The notes: generated by a model not told the origin, from the letters alone. A stretch of DNA of 64,000 nt from Sporosarcina sp. (GCA_029263895.1 JARIDO010000038.1:1-64000), one strand, 5' to 3'; positions 26,504 through 34,938 are shown, counted from the stretch's first letter. Made by a program: numbers and translations.

Positions 26504-26538
26504 AAAAAAGGATGCCGACTGAAGTCGACATCCTTTTC
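26504..26538 (-). terminator. Terminator of the small membrane-protein gene
   Basis: On the minus strand AAGGATGtCGACT / AGTCGgCATCC forms a stem followed by seven T. Confidence 0.8.
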
Positions 26539-26539
26539 G

Positions 26540-26695
26540 TTAGACGGACCGTCTACCTGTAATAAGTTGGATAACTAGTACAATACCAGCGACTAGAAGA
26601 AGGAAGTGTATAAGTCCGCCACCTATTTTAGCTGCGAAACCAATTATCCAAAATACAATAAGTGCTACAATTAATAACCATAGAATTTTTCCCAT
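26540..26695 (-). CDS. Lmo0937-family (DUF5670-like) small membrane protein
   Basis: A 51-aa protein: two hydrophobic helices (ILWLLIVALIVFWIIGF and FLLLVAGIVLVIQLI) joined by AAKIGGGLIH, ending GRRSV. The helix-GG-LIH-helix layout is that of the lmo0937 family found across Firmicutes. AAGGAGTG with 7-nt spacing precedes ATG 26695. A convincing SigB promoter lies 33 bp upstream of the start (26728-26753), in line with the SigB control known for Listeria lmo0937. A terminator directly follows the stop. Function is unknown; a membrane stress role is inferred. Confidence 0.88.
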   Translation of the reverse strand: MGKILWLLIVALIVFWIIGFAAKIGGGLIHFLLLVAGIVLVIQLITGRRSV

Positions 26696-26727
26696 ATCAA
26701 TCACTCCTTTTTAAGTGTACTTTGAAT

Positions 26728-26753
26728 TTACCCCCGTCAAAGAATATGTAAAC
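26728..26753 (-). promoter_or_regulatory. SigB promoter of the small membrane-protein gene
   Basis: On the minus strand, GTTTAC (26753-26748), 14 bp, GGGTAA (26733-26728), a close match to GTTTAA-N12/15-GGGWAW. The start codon is 33 nt downstream of the -10. Confidence 0.75.
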
Positions 26754-26815
26754 ATTTTAGCGGAATTTGGAGTAATTAGTGAGTGTAGCGGGAATACATA
26801 CTGGAGGCGGTAGGA

Positions 26816-27220
26816 TTGGCAACACCAAGTATGGAAGATTATATAGAGCAAATCTATTTGCATATCGAAGGTAAAGGAGTCGCTCGCGTATCGGATGTTG
26901 CGGAATCACTCGCTGTGCTGCCATCCTCTGTTACTAAAATGGCACAACGATTGCATCGTGAAGGATATGTTATATACGAACGGTATAAAGGACTTGCATT
27001 GACTGACAGAGGCTATAATTTCGGTAAAAGACTTGTCAAACGACATGAATTACTTGAACAATTCCTTCGTATCATTGGAGTCGATGAAGTAAATATTTAT
27101 GGTGATGTAGAAGGAATTGAACACCACTTAAGTTGGAATGCGATGGATCGCATTACTGCATTAGTAGAAGCAATGGAACAAGATAAAGAGTTCGTTAAAA
27201 AGTTGAATAGCGATCAATAG
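26816..27220 (+). CDS. mntR: Manganese-responsive regulator MntR
   Basis: A 134-aa DtxR-family repressor of manganese uptake genes. All binuclear metal ligands of B. subtilis MntR are present at identical numbers: Asp8, Glu11, His77, Glu99, Glu102 and His103. The recognition helix is [16 protein letters not shown]. The start is TTG 26816, 5 nt after GGAGGCGG. It precedes cvfB by 23 bp, so the two may share a message. Confidence 0.95.
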   Translation: MATPSMEDYIEQIYLHIEGKGVARVSDVAESLAVLPSSVTKMAQRLHREGYVIYERYKGLALTDRGYNFGKRLVKRHELLEQFLRIIGVDEVNIYGDVEGIEHHLSWNAMDRITALVEAMEQDKEFVKKLNSDQ

Positions 27221-27243
27221 GGCGCTAGAAAGAGGTAGATGAA

Positions 27244-28107
27244 ATGGAAGTAGAAGGTCTTAAATCAGGTTATACTGCAGAGTTAGAAGTGCTTGAAAGA
27301 GATGGTTCACGATGGGTACTAGATGGTCAGGGAAATGATATTATGATGAACGTTTCAGATGCTGATGAATCCATCGCTGAAGGAGATCGTATTGAAGTAT
27401 TTCTATATGCAAATCGTCGAGGCGAATTAACGGCTACTATGAAAATGCCATACATGACTGCCGAGTCTTATGGGTGGGCACGTGTCATTCGAGTAGATGA
27501 CAGAGAAGGGGTCTTCGTTGACATTGGCTCATCATTTGAAGTGTTAGTAAATCGAAATGATATGCCACGCCTACGAGCATTGTGGCCAGCAGTAGATGAT
27601 TCGTTATACATGACGTTACGCACAGATTTGGGCGGAAACATATTTGGACGACTTGGGACAGAAGAGCGTGTACTAGAGCAAATTACTGAAGCACCTACAT
27701 CTGTTTTTAATCAAAACCTAAAATGCCGCGCATACCGATTGTTACCTGTTGGCTCATTCATGCTAACAATACCTGAAAATTATAGAGTATTCATACACAA
27801 TAGTGAACAACAGAGTGAACCACGTTTAGGAGAAGAAGTTGATGTCCGTATCATAGGTGTTAGAGATGATGGGACGCTAAACGGCTCAATGTTGCCGAGG
27901 AAAGAAGAGCGTCTCGGGGATGATGCAGAAACGGTATTGCGGTATTTAAACGAAGCAGGTGGTCGGATGCCGTTTACAGATAAGTCATCTCCAGATGAAG
28001 TAAAGGAAAAGTTCGGTTTGAGTAAAGCGGCATTCAAACGTGCGTTAGGAAGATTAATGAAGGAAGGCCGTATCGAACAAAGTGAAGGTTGGACCATGCT
28101 TAAGTAA
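27244..28107 (+). CDS. cvfB: S1-domain RNA-binding protein CvfB
   Basis: A 287-aa RNA-binding regulator of the CvfB/YitL family. It has several S1-like barrels (for example GWARVIRVDDREGVFVDIG and GEEVDVRIIGVRDDGTLNG) and a C-terminal winged helix (SPDEVKEKFGLSKAAFKRALG). In S. aureus CvfB affects virulence and haemolysin expression through RNA. GAAAGAGGTAG precedes ATG 27244. Confidence 0.9.
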   Translation: MEVEGLKSGYTAELEVLERDGSRWVLDGQGNDIMMNVSDADESIAEGDRIEVFLYANRRGELTATMKMPYMTAESYGWARVIRVDDREGVFVDIGSSFEVLVNRNDMPRLRALWPAVDDSLYMTLRTDLGGNIFGRLGTEERVLEQITEAPTSVFNQNLKCRAYRLLPVGSFMLTIPENYRVFIHNSEQQSEPRLGEEVDVRIIGVRDDGTLNGSMLPRKEERLGDDAETVLRYLNEAGGRMPFTDKSSPDEVKEKFGLSKAAFKRALGRLMKEGRIEQSEGWTMLK

Positions 28108-28178
28108 TTTTCATACTGTGAACGGGAACTTATTCATAGACTATATCGTATTAATCTATAAAACTAGGAGGAATGTAC

Positions 28179-29066
28179 ATGAGAAAGATTCTTACAATAA
28201 TGAGTGCAACTGTTTTATCCATTGGTATATTGTTGCCGACACAAGTAAGTGCGGACGAGGGAATTAATGAAAAATTAGGTGTGCCAATCATTGTCTATGG
28301 TGCAAATTTATCGGATAGTGAAAAAGATAGCGTAAAGAAAAGTTTAGACGTTGCAAAGGAAGCAGAAGTAGAAGAAATTTCGATAGATGGCAGTGATCTT
28401 ATTAAATATATTAAAGGCGGAGATTCTAAAGCGAGAATGTATTCGTCTGCTAAGATAACAAGACAGGACGAAGGAAAAGGATTAGTCATTAATATTGTTA
28501 CAGAAGAAAATATTACTCAAGTAACTCCAGAAATGTATGCGAACGCTATGCTAACCGCTGGAATTGAAGATGCTGTAGTTGAAGTGGCATCACCGAAAAA
28601 AGTTACAGGTCATTCCGCGCTTGTCGGCATTTACAAAGCGTATGAAGTTTCGGGAGAGAAGTTAGATAAAGAACGAACAGACGTAGCTAATGACGAATTG
28701 AATCTAGCGACTAAATTCTCAGAGAAGTCGGGCGTTGACAAAGAAAAAGTTGGAGAATTACTGACTGAAATCAAAAAGCAAATTTCAGAACAAAATCCAG
28801 CAACAAAAGAAGATGTAGAACGAATTGTTTCAGAGCAACTTAAAAAGCTCAATATCGAACTGAGTGACACAGATCGACAAATGCTAGTTGACTTAATGGA
28901 TCGAATTCGTGAACTTGATATTGATTTTGGTAAAATATCAGAACAATTAACAGATATCACTTCAAAAATTAAAGATAAAATTGGTGAAATAGATCCTGGA
29001 TTTTGGGAAAACGTTAAAGACTTCTTTAGAGACTTAGCCAATTCAGTTAAATCTTGGTTCAATTAA
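28179..29066 (+). CDS. Secreted DUF1002 protein (YpuA-like)
   Basis: A 295-aa exported protein. A Sec signal peptide (MRKILTIMSATVLSIGILLP, cleavage likely after QVSA) is followed by a DUF1002 domain with NITQVTPEMYANAMLTAGIE and HSALVGIYKAYE. The C-terminal half is long acidic helices with coiled-coil character (GKISEQLTDITSKIKDKIGE). AGGAGGA at 28166-28172 selects ATG 28179 rather than ATG 28173. No catalytic motif is visible. It may act at the envelope; function is unknown. Confidence 0.88.
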   Translation: MRKILTIMSATVLSIGILLPTQVSADEGINEKLGVPIIVYGANLSDSEKDSVKKSLDVAKEAEVEEISIDGSDLIKYIKGGDSKARMYSSAKITRQDEGKGLVINIVTEENITQVTPEMYANAMLTAGIEDAVVEVASPKKVTGHSALVGIYKAYEVSGEKLDKERTDVANDELNLATKFSEKSGVDKEKVGELLTEIKKQISEQNPATKEDVERIVSEQLKKLNIELSDTDRQMLVDLMDRIRELDIDFGKISEQLTDITSKIKDKIGEIDPGFWENVKDFFRDLANSVKSWFN

Positions 29067-29122
29067 GCAGAGCGTACTGATAACATACAAATCATTATAC
29101 TTAATGGGATGAGGGAGTCAGA

Positions 29123-29404
29123 ATGGAATTTACTTTAGTGGATTTAGGTGGCGATGCATTCGCATATCGTAATGAAGATAACAACAAGCTACTTGCGGAA
29201 ATCACATGGACCATTCTCGGTGAAGTCATGGTGATGGATCATACATTTGTTGCACAAGAACTACGAGGGCAAAAAGTAGCGAAGCAACTTTTGGATTGTG
29301 CCGCACAGTATGCACGAGAAAATGACTTTAAAATGGAGCCCGTTTGTTCATATGTTGTGACTGCTTTTGAACGATATAAAGAATATAATGATGTGAAAAA
29401 TTAA
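29123..29404 (+). CDS. YjdJ/NATD1-type small GNAT-fold protein
   Basis: A 93-aa minimal GNAT fold. MDHTFVAQELRGQKVAKQLL contains the CoA pyrophosphate loop (R-G-Q-x-V-A), followed by AAQYARENDFKMEPVCSYVVTAFERY with the family cysteine. This corresponds to the short YjdJ/YidJ group, whose acetyl acceptor is unknown. GATGAGGGAG precedes ATG 29123, and a strong terminator follows. Confidence 0.88.
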   Translation: MEFTLVDLGGDAFAYRNEDNNKLLAEITWTILGEVMVMDHTFVAQELRGQKVAKQLLDCAAQYARENDFKMEPVCSYVVTAFERYKEYNDVKN

Positions 29405-29411
29405 CGATACA

Positions 29412-29453
29412 AAAAGGCAATCCATATAAACACCATTAATGGATTGCCTTTTA
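29412..29453. terminator. Bidirectional terminator
   Basis: Stem AAAGGCAATCCAT / ATGGATTGCCTTT with flanking A and T runs. Confidence 0.85.
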
Positions 29454-29489
29454 ATCATCATTATATTTATAATTATTCATATAAACACC

Positions 29490-29588
29490 TCAAACCGACA
29501 TGATAAAGTATAGGATTGTTGTCAACACAGAAGCACCGGCGACAGTATACAACATATCTGTCTGATTAAAAATTAAGTTTTTCTCCAT
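29490..29588 (-). CDS. 32-aa SigB-dependent single-helix micro-protein
   Basis: Reading leftward from ATG 29588 the frame gives MEKNLIFNQTDMLYTVAGAS and then a hydrophobic helix ending YFIMSV, stop at 29490-29492. AAAGGGG lies 9 nt upstream of ATG. A near-consensus SigB promoter (29637-29661) lies about 50 nt upstream, leaving a short leader. Ribosome site, promoter and a terminator downstream (29412-29453) together make a complete transcription unit. The single membrane segment with polar N-terminus suggests a small membrane stress protein. I recognise no homologue. Confidence 0.68.
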   Translation of the reverse strand: MEKNLIFNQTDMLYTVAGASVLTTILYFIMSV

Positions 29589-29636
29589 TTGTAACGTCCC
29601 CTTTCTTAGTATAGGTTTTTTGTCTGTAGTAAATAA

Positions 29637-29661
29637 ATACCCGCTCATAGAAAGATGAAAC
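29637..29661 (-). promoter_or_regulatory. SigB promoter of the 32-aa micro-protein
   Basis: Minus strand: GTTTCA (29661-29656), 13 bp, GGGTAT (29642-29637). The -10 is a perfect SigB match and the -35 keeps GTTT. Confidence 0.72.
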
Positions 29662-29747
29662 ATTCATTTTGGAATTTGAGAAAAACAAAACCATTTTCAA
29701 GATATATCGTATACTCTTAAGAGAGTAATAAGAAGGGGTGTTTCTCA

Positions 29748-30215
29748 TTGAATAGAACAGCAGAAAAAGTATTAGGGATTATAAGCGCACTATTGATTAC
29801 ATTTGGTTTACTTATCATAATAAGCCTAACTGTGTTCTTTAATATGAATAAAGAAAATCCGGTATTCATAGAAGCGATGATGACGGATTTTGAAAATGAT
29901 CCTAGTACAATGATAATAGAACCAGAAATGCTCGTATCTTTCTTAAATCTTTTGGGGGGAGTTATGTGGTTTGGGGTTGCGTTAAGTGTAATTAGTTTAA
30001 TACTTACAATCTTAGGACTTAAGTATATCTGGAAAAATGATAATCCTAAACGAGCAGGTATTTTGTTTATCATTACAGGTGTACTAAGTGGAATTATATC
30101 AATTCCGTCTATCTTACTCTATATAGCAGCAATTCTAGCGCTCACAAAGAAACCTAAAATGGAAGATGACATGCTGTATACGCAAGTGGAAGACAACTCT
30201 ATGAGGCCATTATAA
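29748..30215 (+). CDS. DUF4064-like membrane protein
   Basis: A 155-aa membrane protein with four hydrophobic helices, arranged as helix, a 40-residue outside loop (ENPVFIEAMMTDFENDPSTM), then three helices. This resembles the DUF4064 family of Firmicute membrane proteins. The start TTG 29748 follows AAGGGGTG by about 10 nt. A -10 TATACT near 29710 suggests a SigA promoter. No function is known. Confidence 0.75.
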   Translation: MNRTAEKVLGIISALLITFGLLIIISLTVFFNMNKENPVFIEAMMTDFENDPSTMIIEPEMLVSFLNLLGGVMWFGVALSVISLILTILGLKYIWKNDNPKRAGILFIITGVLSGIISIPSILLYIAAILALTKKPKMEDDMLYTQVEDNSMRPL

Positions 30216-30223
30216 TTACAACG

Positions 30224-30262
30224 AAAAAAGCTTGTCCTCATTGAATGAGGACAAGCTTTTTT
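30224..30262. terminator. Bidirectional terminator
   Basis: Stem AAAAAGCTTGTCCTCA / TGAGGACAAGCTTTTT around TTGAA, between convergent genes. Confidence 0.9.
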
Positions 30263-30264
30263 GA

Positions 30265-30759
30265 TTAGACTAATGCAGGTTGGTTAATATAATAGACGTA
30301 TTGAGCTGTTTCTACAGGGTGTCCCTCGAAATACTCATCAAAAATATCGACGAGTTTAAACCCTTGCTTTTCATAAAAAGAACGACCGATTAAATTTTGA
30401 CCATCGACATAAACAAATAGTTGACGGGCATTCTTCAACATGGAAAGGATGGCGTCGAATAATTCTGCGCCGTGCCCTATCTTTTGATGTGAAGGCAGTA
30501 TATACATTGCAGTCAACTCAGAATCGCCATCGTCGTCTTCTTTTGTAAAGTTAGCAAAACCAATCGGTTCGTTGTCACATTCAACGATGAGTACATTCGT
30601 TTTTTCCATACGTTTTTGCATCATCGCAGTTGAATATGATTTGTCAATAAAGTCATTTTGAATGGCCTCAGGAATAATACCTTCATAAGTAGAGCTCCAA
30701 GTTTTACGGGCGATTTGTTGCACGTGCACGCTATCCTTGGTAGTCATAGGTCGAATCAT
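30265..30759 (-). CDS. GNAT-family N-acetyltransferase
   Basis: A 164-aa single-domain GNAT protein. MYILPSHQKIGHGAELFDAI is strand 4 plus the CoA loop (Q-K-I-G-H-G), and GRSFYEKQGFKLVDIFDEYF is the C-terminal motif. GAGGTGATAG precedes ATG 30759. The acceptor substrate is unknown. Confidence 0.88.
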   Translation of the reverse strand: MIRPMTTKDSVHVQQIARKTWSSTYEGIIPEAIQNDFIDKSYSTAMMQKRMEKTNVLIVECDNEPIGFANFTKEDDDGDSELTAMYILPSHQKIGHGAELFDAILSMLKNARQLFVYVDGQNLIGRSFYEKQGFKLVDIFDEYFEGHPVETAQYVYYINQPALV

Positions 30760-31061
30760 CGCACTATCACCTCAACATTTCTTTTTTTTATCATATCAAA
30801 AACAGGTCGATAAAACCACCGTTGTCATCAAAATGTTATATATGAGGAATGTTTACATAGAATGGATACAACAAGAATTTGATGAACATAAAGTGTACTA
30901 ACCACATTGCATAATACTGGCACTGTCGGCAATTCGTTTGCAAACGCAACATCAACTTTGTACGCATGACAAGGGACATTATTCTAAAGTGGTGTAACTA
31001 CATTAGATGGACAATAGCATCGCATGTGAGGGCATGGTTTTACAGATAGAGCATGAATATA
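30760..31061. other. Gene-free intergenic stretch
   Basis: No coding frame with a ribosome site was found on either strand. A perfect 12-bp palindrome CGTTTGCAAACG at 30935-30946 is the only notable element; it resembles LacI-type operator symmetry but has no promoter context I can identify. The right end leads into the SigB promoter at 31062. Confidence 0.4.
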
Positions 31062-31087
31062 GTTTCCAAAAGGGAACAACAGGGTAT
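31062..31087 (+). promoter_or_regulatory. SigB promoter of the YtxH-like gene
   Basis: GTTTCC (31062-31067), 14 bp, GGGTAT (31082-31087), matching GTTTAA-N12/15-GGGWAW with a perfect -10. The gene starts 47 nt downstream. Confidence 0.72.
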
Positions 31088-31134
31088 ACTTAAGATAGAA
31101 TATCATTTTATATCTATTGGGAGGAATGATTTGA

Positions 31135-31482
31135 ATGGCTCGTAAACGAACGAATAACTTACTTTTGGCAACGATTGCAGCTGGAGCATATGCTTATTTT
31201 AGTAAAAAGGAAAACCGTGACAAAGCACAAGTTGCATTCAAGAATATGAAAACTAAAGTCGATTCTTTTATGGATGCACAAAAGATGAATCGTTCTTCAG
31301 AAACGAAAGTTGGTCATCCTGATCCATATGATGAACAAGATAATAAAATGGTGAGCGAAGGTGCTCAAACGAGTGTGCATTATTATAATCAGGAAGTTCA
31401 AGATGATTCAAAAAAAAGCGAAGACCAAGACGGGTTATATCATAAAAAAGAAAACCAAAATACTGAATCGCAAAAGAACTAA
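31135..31482 (+). CDS. Small YtxH-like general stress protein
   Basis: A 115-aa protein with a short N-terminal hydrophobic segment (NLLLATIAAGAYAYFSKKEN) and a long hydrophilic, charged, low-complexity tail rich in Lys, Glu, Gln and Asp. This layout is typical of YtxH-type stress proteins. GGGAGGA with 9-nt spacing precedes ATG 31135, and a SigB promoter lies at 31062. The tail suggests disorder or hydration-protective character, which is inference. Confidence 0.78.
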   Translation: MARKRTNNLLLATIAAGAYAYFSKKENRDKAQVAFKNMKTKVDSFMDAQKMNRSSETKVGHPDPYDEQDNKMVSEGAQTSVHYYNQEVQDDSKKSEDQDGLYHKKENQNTESQKN

Positions 31483-31521
31483 GATATAGGTAATAGTATA
31501 GTAAAATATGTCTAAAATAAG

Positions 31522-31550
31522 AAAACGTTCCTTTTGGGACGTTTTTCTTA
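31522..31550 (+). terminator. Rho-independent terminator
   Basis: AAAACGTTCC and GGGACGTTTTT pair around TTTT and end in a T-rich tract. Confidence 0.75.
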
Positions 31551-31636
31551 TATAATAAAAAGGTGATTAGGAACTAGACGTTGTATAATGTTTTAAAAGT
31601 AATTAATGAACTCAAAGTTAGTAGAGGTGGAATCTA

Positions 31637-32437
31637 GTGAAATTAGCTGAAGATACTCAAAAAAATTCATCAGCAATCGAATTAATAAATGAAATTGAAA
31701 GAAATGGCAAGTACGCGGGAGTTGAAAGCTTTTTTGAGATGGAAAAGCAGTTATTAGAGCTGTTAATTCGACTTGAAAAGGAGCAAGCCACAAAGGTAAT
31801 GAGAGCCATTGTTGACTTGGTCTCCGTGAATGGTAAAACGAAACGATTAGAAGATATTAAATATTATTTCATTACGATTTCCTCGCTTGTGACGAGATAT
31901 TTAGAAAATAACTTTTTAAGTCCTCGAAATTCATTTGCTTTTAATCTGACATGTTTTAAACTAATAAATTCTAAACTAGTAGCAGAAACAATTTACGATG
32001 TTTCGGATGAATTGGTGGAATTCTTTATTTATGCATTGGAAGAGAAAAAGCATCCGTCCCTAGCTCATGACACTGTAAATAAAGTAATTCTTCACATCAA
32101 TGCAGAGGTAGAATCTCCATTAACTGTAGAAGAGATAGCTAAAAAATTTAGTGTCAGTACAAGTCACTTATCAAGAATATTTAGAGTGCATGCTGGACTT
32201 ACGCTAGTAGAATACATTAATATTCGAAAAGTCGAAGAATCACAGTATTATTTACGTTTTTCTGAAATGAAAATTGCGGATATTTCAAAGTATTTTAATT
32301 TCTGTAATCAGAGTTATTTCACGCGGATTTTCAAACAGTATACAGGTGAAACGCCAAAGCGTTTCAGAAGTTCATTAGTAGGTAGCTATTTCCGTTTTGA
32401 ATTACCGGGTATAACTGATTCAATAGTAGAAGACTAA
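31637..32437 (+). CDS. AraC-family transcriptional regulator
   Basis: A 266-aa regulator. The C-terminal AraC DNA-binding domain (about residues 155-250) has both helix-turn-helix units: TVEEIAKKFSVSTSHLSRIF and KIADISKYFNFCNQSYFTRI, ending FKQYTGETPKRFR. The N-terminal 150 residues are helical and match no sensor domain I recognise; they lack the phosphate-acceptor pattern of response regulators. GAGGTGG precedes GTG 31637. Neither neighbour is an obvious metabolic target, so the regulon cannot be inferred. Confidence 0.85.
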   Translation: MKLAEDTQKNSSAIELINEIERNGKYAGVESFFEMEKQLLELLIRLEKEQATKVMRAIVDLVSVNGKTKRLEDIKYYFITISSLVTRYLENNFLSPRNSFAFNLTCFKLINSKLVAETIYDVSDELVEFFIYALEEKKHPSLAHDTVNKVILHINAEVESPLTVEEIAKKFSVSTSHLSRIFRVHAGLTLVEYINIRKVEESQYYLRFSEMKIADISKYFNFCNQSYFTRIFKQYTGETPKRFRSSLVGSYFRFELPGITDSIVED

Positions 32438-32557
32438 AACACTTGATTAATAGTCCGAAATTAAAACTTTCAAATAAATCATCAGGGTCATAAGTTGTAA
32501 TGGAACAGTACTTTAAGTTATACTTTTCAGTAGTTTGAAATAGTGAAGGTGAATCTA

Positions 32558-33430
32558 ATGAAAAAACGAATTGGTTTAGTGACGATGTTAATGACGGCCG
32601 CAATGTTCTTAAGTGGATGTGCGGGAGTTCAGAACAAAGAAGGCACTTTTTATAGTATTTTTGTCAAACCGATGGAATGGCTCTTGCATTATTTTGCAGA
32701 CTTATTTAGCGGTAGTTTTGGTTTGTCCATTATACTAATCACGGTATTGATTCGTCTTGTGCTCATGCCGTTGATGTTAAAGAACTACAAATCGCAGCAG
32801 ACGATGAAAGTGAAAATGGATGCACTTCGACCTGAAATGGAAGATATCCAAAAACGTCTAAAAGAAGCGAAAGAAACAGAGAATAAAGAAGAGCAAATGA
32901 AACTTCAGCAAGAGATGATGGGACTTTACTCAAAACACGGTGTGAACCCTCTAAATATGGGTTGTTTGCCATTGATTATTCAAATGCCAATCATTATGGG
33001 ACTTTACTTTGCAATTTTATATGCACCAGATGAAGTAAAAAACCATCAATTCCTTTGGTTCACACTAGGAGAGCCAGACAGAATTATGATGGTTGTGGCG
33101 GGTGCTGTATACTTCCTACAAGCTCGAATTTCTTTATGGACAATGCCAGAACAACAGAAGAAGCAAATGAAGGCGTTCATCTATCTATCGCCAATTATGA
33201 TTATGTTCATTTCGTTTAAAGCGATGGCAGCACTACCTCTTTACTGGGCTGTAGGTGGACTACTACTAATCCTCCAAACATATCTAGGTAGAAGGTTATA
33301 CTATGAGAAACCGGAAATTATTGTAGAATCTGCTACGCAAGAAACAATTGTTGAAGTGGAACCACCGGCTAATAACGAAAAAAAGAATCCGAATAAAAGT
33401 ACAAAGAATAAAAAGAATAAAAAGAATTAA
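32558..33430 (+). CDS. yidC: Membrane protein insertase YidC/OxaA (lipoprotein form)
   Basis: A 290-aa insertase placing proteins into the membrane, as SpoIIIJ/YqjG in B. subtilis. The lipoprotein signal ends at LSGC with Cys21. The groove arginine lies in ITVLIRLVLMPLMLKNY, and GCLPLIIQMPIIMGLY is the family core. The last 30 residues are a Lys/Asn-rich tail (KNPNKSTKNKKNKKN) that could bind ribosomes. GAAGGTGAA favours ATG 32558 over the frame opening at 32543. It lies away from rnpA/rpmH, suggesting it is the second, YqjG-like copy. Confidence 0.93.
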   Translation: MKKRIGLVTMLMTAAMFLSGCAGVQNKEGTFYSIFVKPMEWLLHYFADLFSGSFGLSIILITVLIRLVLMPLMLKNYKSQQTMKVKMDALRPEMEDIQKRLKEAKETENKEEQMKLQQEMMGLYSKHGVNPLNMGCLPLIIQMPIIMGLYFAILYAPDEVKNHQFLWFTLGEPDRIMMVVAGAVYFLQARISLWTMPEQQKKQMKAFIYLSPIMIMFISFKAMAALPLYWAVGGLLLILQTYLGRRLYYEKPEIIVESATQETIVEVEPPANNEKKNPNKSTKNKKNKKN

Positions 33431-33433
33431 TTG

Positions 33434-33463
33434 GACTGGAGAGAAATCTCCGGTCTTTTTTTT
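33434..33463 (+). terminator. Rho-independent terminator of yidC
   Basis: GACtGGAGA / TCTCCgGTC stem around GAAA with eight or more T after it. Confidence 0.85.
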
Positions 33464-33524
33464 AGGTAGTGGACTGATCATAATGAACTAAAGATGACTG
33501 TTTGGAAACGGGATTGTTGCTTCA

Positions 33525-33731
33525 ATGGGAGTGGCTATTTATTTCGTCATCAAAATGAACCTCAACTATGCAGTGTTAGCCATGTTAGTTTTATTTACAT
33601 TAACCAATACAGTTAGAGAGCTGTCATTCAAAAGCCAAGGTTTAGAACGCGAGTCTAAACGGATGCGTAGATTTACTATCTTTTTTGGTATTACTTTTGT
33701 AGGAATGCTAGTATTGACGTTCAATCTATAA
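33525..33731 (+). CDS. Small two-helix membrane protein
   Basis: A 68-aa protein with two membrane segments (VAIYFVIKMNLNYAVLAMLVLF and FTIFFGITFVGMLVLTF) and a polar middle rich in Arg, Glu and Ser (RELSFKSQGLERESKRMRR). No good ribosome site precedes ATG 33525, so the start is uncertain, though an in-frame stop lies about 30 bp upstream. A terminator follows closely. Function is unknown. Confidence 0.62.
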   Translation: MGVAIYFVIKMNLNYAVLAMLVLFTLTNTVRELSFKSQGLERESKRMRRFTIFFGITFVGMLVLTFNL

Positions 33732-33735
33732 AATG

Positions 33736-33780
33736 GAAAGGACGCTACTAGGGTTGAAATCCTTAGGTAGCGTCCTTTAT
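33736..33780. terminator. Bidirectional terminator
   Basis: Stem AAAGGACGCTAC / GTAGCGTCCTTT with an inner AGG/CCT pairing, between convergent genes. Confidence 0.85.
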
Positions 33781-33783
33781 TAA

Positions 33784-34938
33784 TTAATAAGCATACTTTT
33801 TACGAGTCAATAATACGATGAAAATTGCCGGTATTGTACATACAATCATACCTAGGAAAGCTAAACGAGGTGATAAATCATACAAGTAACCGCCAGGGAA
33901 TGTTAGAATCGCGGTGCTTAAACTCATAGCGAATGCGGCATACATGCCTTGTGCAGAAGCGATTTGCTCTTTCGGTAGCTTGTCTGAAATATATTTAATA
34001 AAAGCGAAATGAGCTACGCCAAACGATACAGCGTGTAAGACTTGAGTGCCGATGAATACACTAGTGAATGGGAATAGATAAATCAATGCCCATCTTGTAG
34101 TAGACCCAATTCCTGCTATTAAGAACATGGTAGACACTTTTACATTTGCAAATAAACGGTCAGCACGCGTGAAAAATAGAATTTCAAAAAGAACGGCTAT
34201 GTTTAAGATGACGCCGATATAAAATCCATTAACACCTAAATCATCTAAAAATATAAAGCCGAAATTGTAATAAGAGGCATGTGCACCTTGAAGAAGAATA
34301 GCGAGCGCTAGCACAACGGTGAATCCCTTTGTGTTAAACAATGCTTTGAATGTATTACTCTTATTTGCTTTATCGATCGGAACTGGATTTACTTGTAAAG
34401 CCCCAGGTGCAGATTTTGTGAAATACAATGTAGTGACGGCAAGACCTGCAATCATAAAATAGAGAATTGCTTGTTCGGACCAAACAGCTGTTGCAGCCCC
34501 TATTAAAAGGAGAGCAGAAGTATAACCGATTGAACCGAACGAACGACTTTTTCCATAATGAATACGTTCAGATTGCATTAAGACAGACGCACCACTCTCT
34601 ACGGCGGGCAGTATAATCGGGTAAACTGCGCTGAATAAAAGGGTGATCACGAAAAGTGAGATAGAAGAAGAACTTGGTATATAAAGAATGGCTAAAATGA
34701 GAGCTACAAACGAAGTCCATTTCATGACTCGAACAAGAGACATTCTTGAAGTTAAATATGGGAAAATAAGAAGTGTAGAAAACGATCGTGCAACCATTCC
34801 GGCACCCATTATAATACTTGCATAAGTCACTGATAGGTTTTTCTCGATTGTCAACCAACCGGTCCAATAGGGGAGAAATACACCCCATGTAAAGAAGAAT
34901 GTTAGGAAACTCAAAGAGAGCCATCGTTGATTATTCAT
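33784..34938 (-). CDS. MFS transporter, LacY/PPP-like subfamily
   Basis: A 384-aa permease with about twelve helices. The N-terminus (RWLSLSFLTFFFTWGVFLPY) and the cytosolic RSFGSIGYTSA segment resemble the 3-phenylpropionate/nucleoside-type MFS_1_like group (HcaT/YcaD). The typical G-x3-DRxGRR loop is replaced by YLTSRMSLVRVMKW. It is closed by the terminator at 33736. The substrate is not assignable. Confidence 0.82.
   Translation of the reverse strand: MNNQRWLSLSFLTFFFTWGVFLPYWTGWLTIEKNLSVTYASIIMGAGMVARSFSTLLIFPYLTSRMSLVRVMKWTSFVALILAILYIPSSSSISLFVITLLFSAVYPIILPAVESGASVLMQSERIHYGKSRSFGSIGYTSALLLIGAATAVWSEQAILYFMIAGLAVTTLYFTKSAPGALQVNPVPIDKANKSNTFKALFNTKGFTVVLALAILLQGAHASYYNFGFIFLDDLGVNGFYIGVILNIAVLFEILFFTRADRLFANVKVSTMFLIAGIGSTTRWALIYLFPFTSVFIGTQVLHAVSFGVAHFAFIKYISDKLPKEQIASAQGMYAAFAMSLSTAILTFPGGYLYDLSPRLAFLGMIVCTIPAIFIVLLTRKKYAY

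Noticed and set aside
30935-30946. CGTTTGCAAACG palindrome as an operator
   Set aside because: No promoter next to it and the nearest genes do not suggest a LacI-type regulator; noted only within the intergenic description.
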